DNA from: Membranipora membranacea
Taxonomy: Eukaryota > Bryozoa > Gymnolaemata > Cheilostomatida > Membraniporidae
Direction of reading: 5' to 3'
Assembly (NCBI GenBank): GCA_914767715.1
Contig: OU612066.1
Coordinates: 7,197,001-7,261,000 of the forward strand
Length of the DNA: 64,000 nt
In this document: piece after piece, positions 63,996 through 64,000 of the stretch
How positions within the stretch are numbered: the first letter of the stretch is position 1
Layout of the letters: every line of letters begins with the position of its first letter
The notes under the pieces: generated by a model
Seen by the model: the letters and a program-made list of their open reading frames with translations, nothing else
Told to the model about the DNA's origin: nothing
Databases searched by the model: none
Translations under genes and position numbers: made by a program

Positions 63996-64000
63996 GAAAT

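Noticed and set aside
1-64000. CRISPR array, operons or prokaryotic elements
   Set aside because: Spliced eukaryotic gene structure throughout; simple repeats lack repeat-spacer organisation.

Overview
This window is animal (metazoan) nuclear DNA. It is AT-rich, full of short introns, and studded with tRNA-derived SINE-like elements, miniature inverted-repeat elements and microsatellites. The proteins and repeat load fit a marine invertebrate, possibly a lophotrochozoan; the taxon is a guess. Nothing bacterial or viral was recognised.

Main content: one giant gene on the minus strand, an RNF213 (mysterin)-type AAA+ ATPase / E3 ubiquitin ligase. I traced 85 coding exons from 63650 down to 16408. 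All have AG/GT borders and all phases agree, giving 15,483 coding nt (5,160 residues plus stop) in one open frame. The start lies beyond 64000. Order along the protein: CBM20-like N-terminal region, helical stalk, AAA+ core (P-loop motifs at 47.7, 43.1 and 39.2 kb), acidic linker, E3 shell, C3HC4 RING (27.3 kb), RZ-type zinc finger split over two exons (24.0 and 23.3 kb), C-terminal domain. Two further RING-like fingers sit in the AAA+ region (exons at 37.4 and 35.9 kb). I know of no equivalent in vertebrate RNF213. All three RING exons are symmetrical phase 2-2 cassettes.

The last five exons exist twice: copy A (20499-16408) ends the main gene; copy B (13431-10904) lies downstream with all frames and splice sites intact. 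Both first exons accept the same phase from the shared upstream exon, so B could serve as an alternative C-terminus. Between the copies, same strand, is a lone first coding exon of an SLC5-family sodium-coupled vitamin/monocarboxylate-type transporter (15374-15027). Its later exons were not found, so copy B may lie in that gene's first intron.

Bases 1-10.9 kb have no recognisable gene, only a SINE-like element, copies of dispersed repeats, a tandem repeat and AT-rich sequence. Introns of the RNF213 gene carry several clear transposon insertions: a 951-bp element with perfect terminal inverted repeats and a 9-bp target duplication 2 bp from a splice acceptor site, a 101-bp foldback nested in another repeat, a 413-bp foldback, and an inverted SINE pair flanking two exons.
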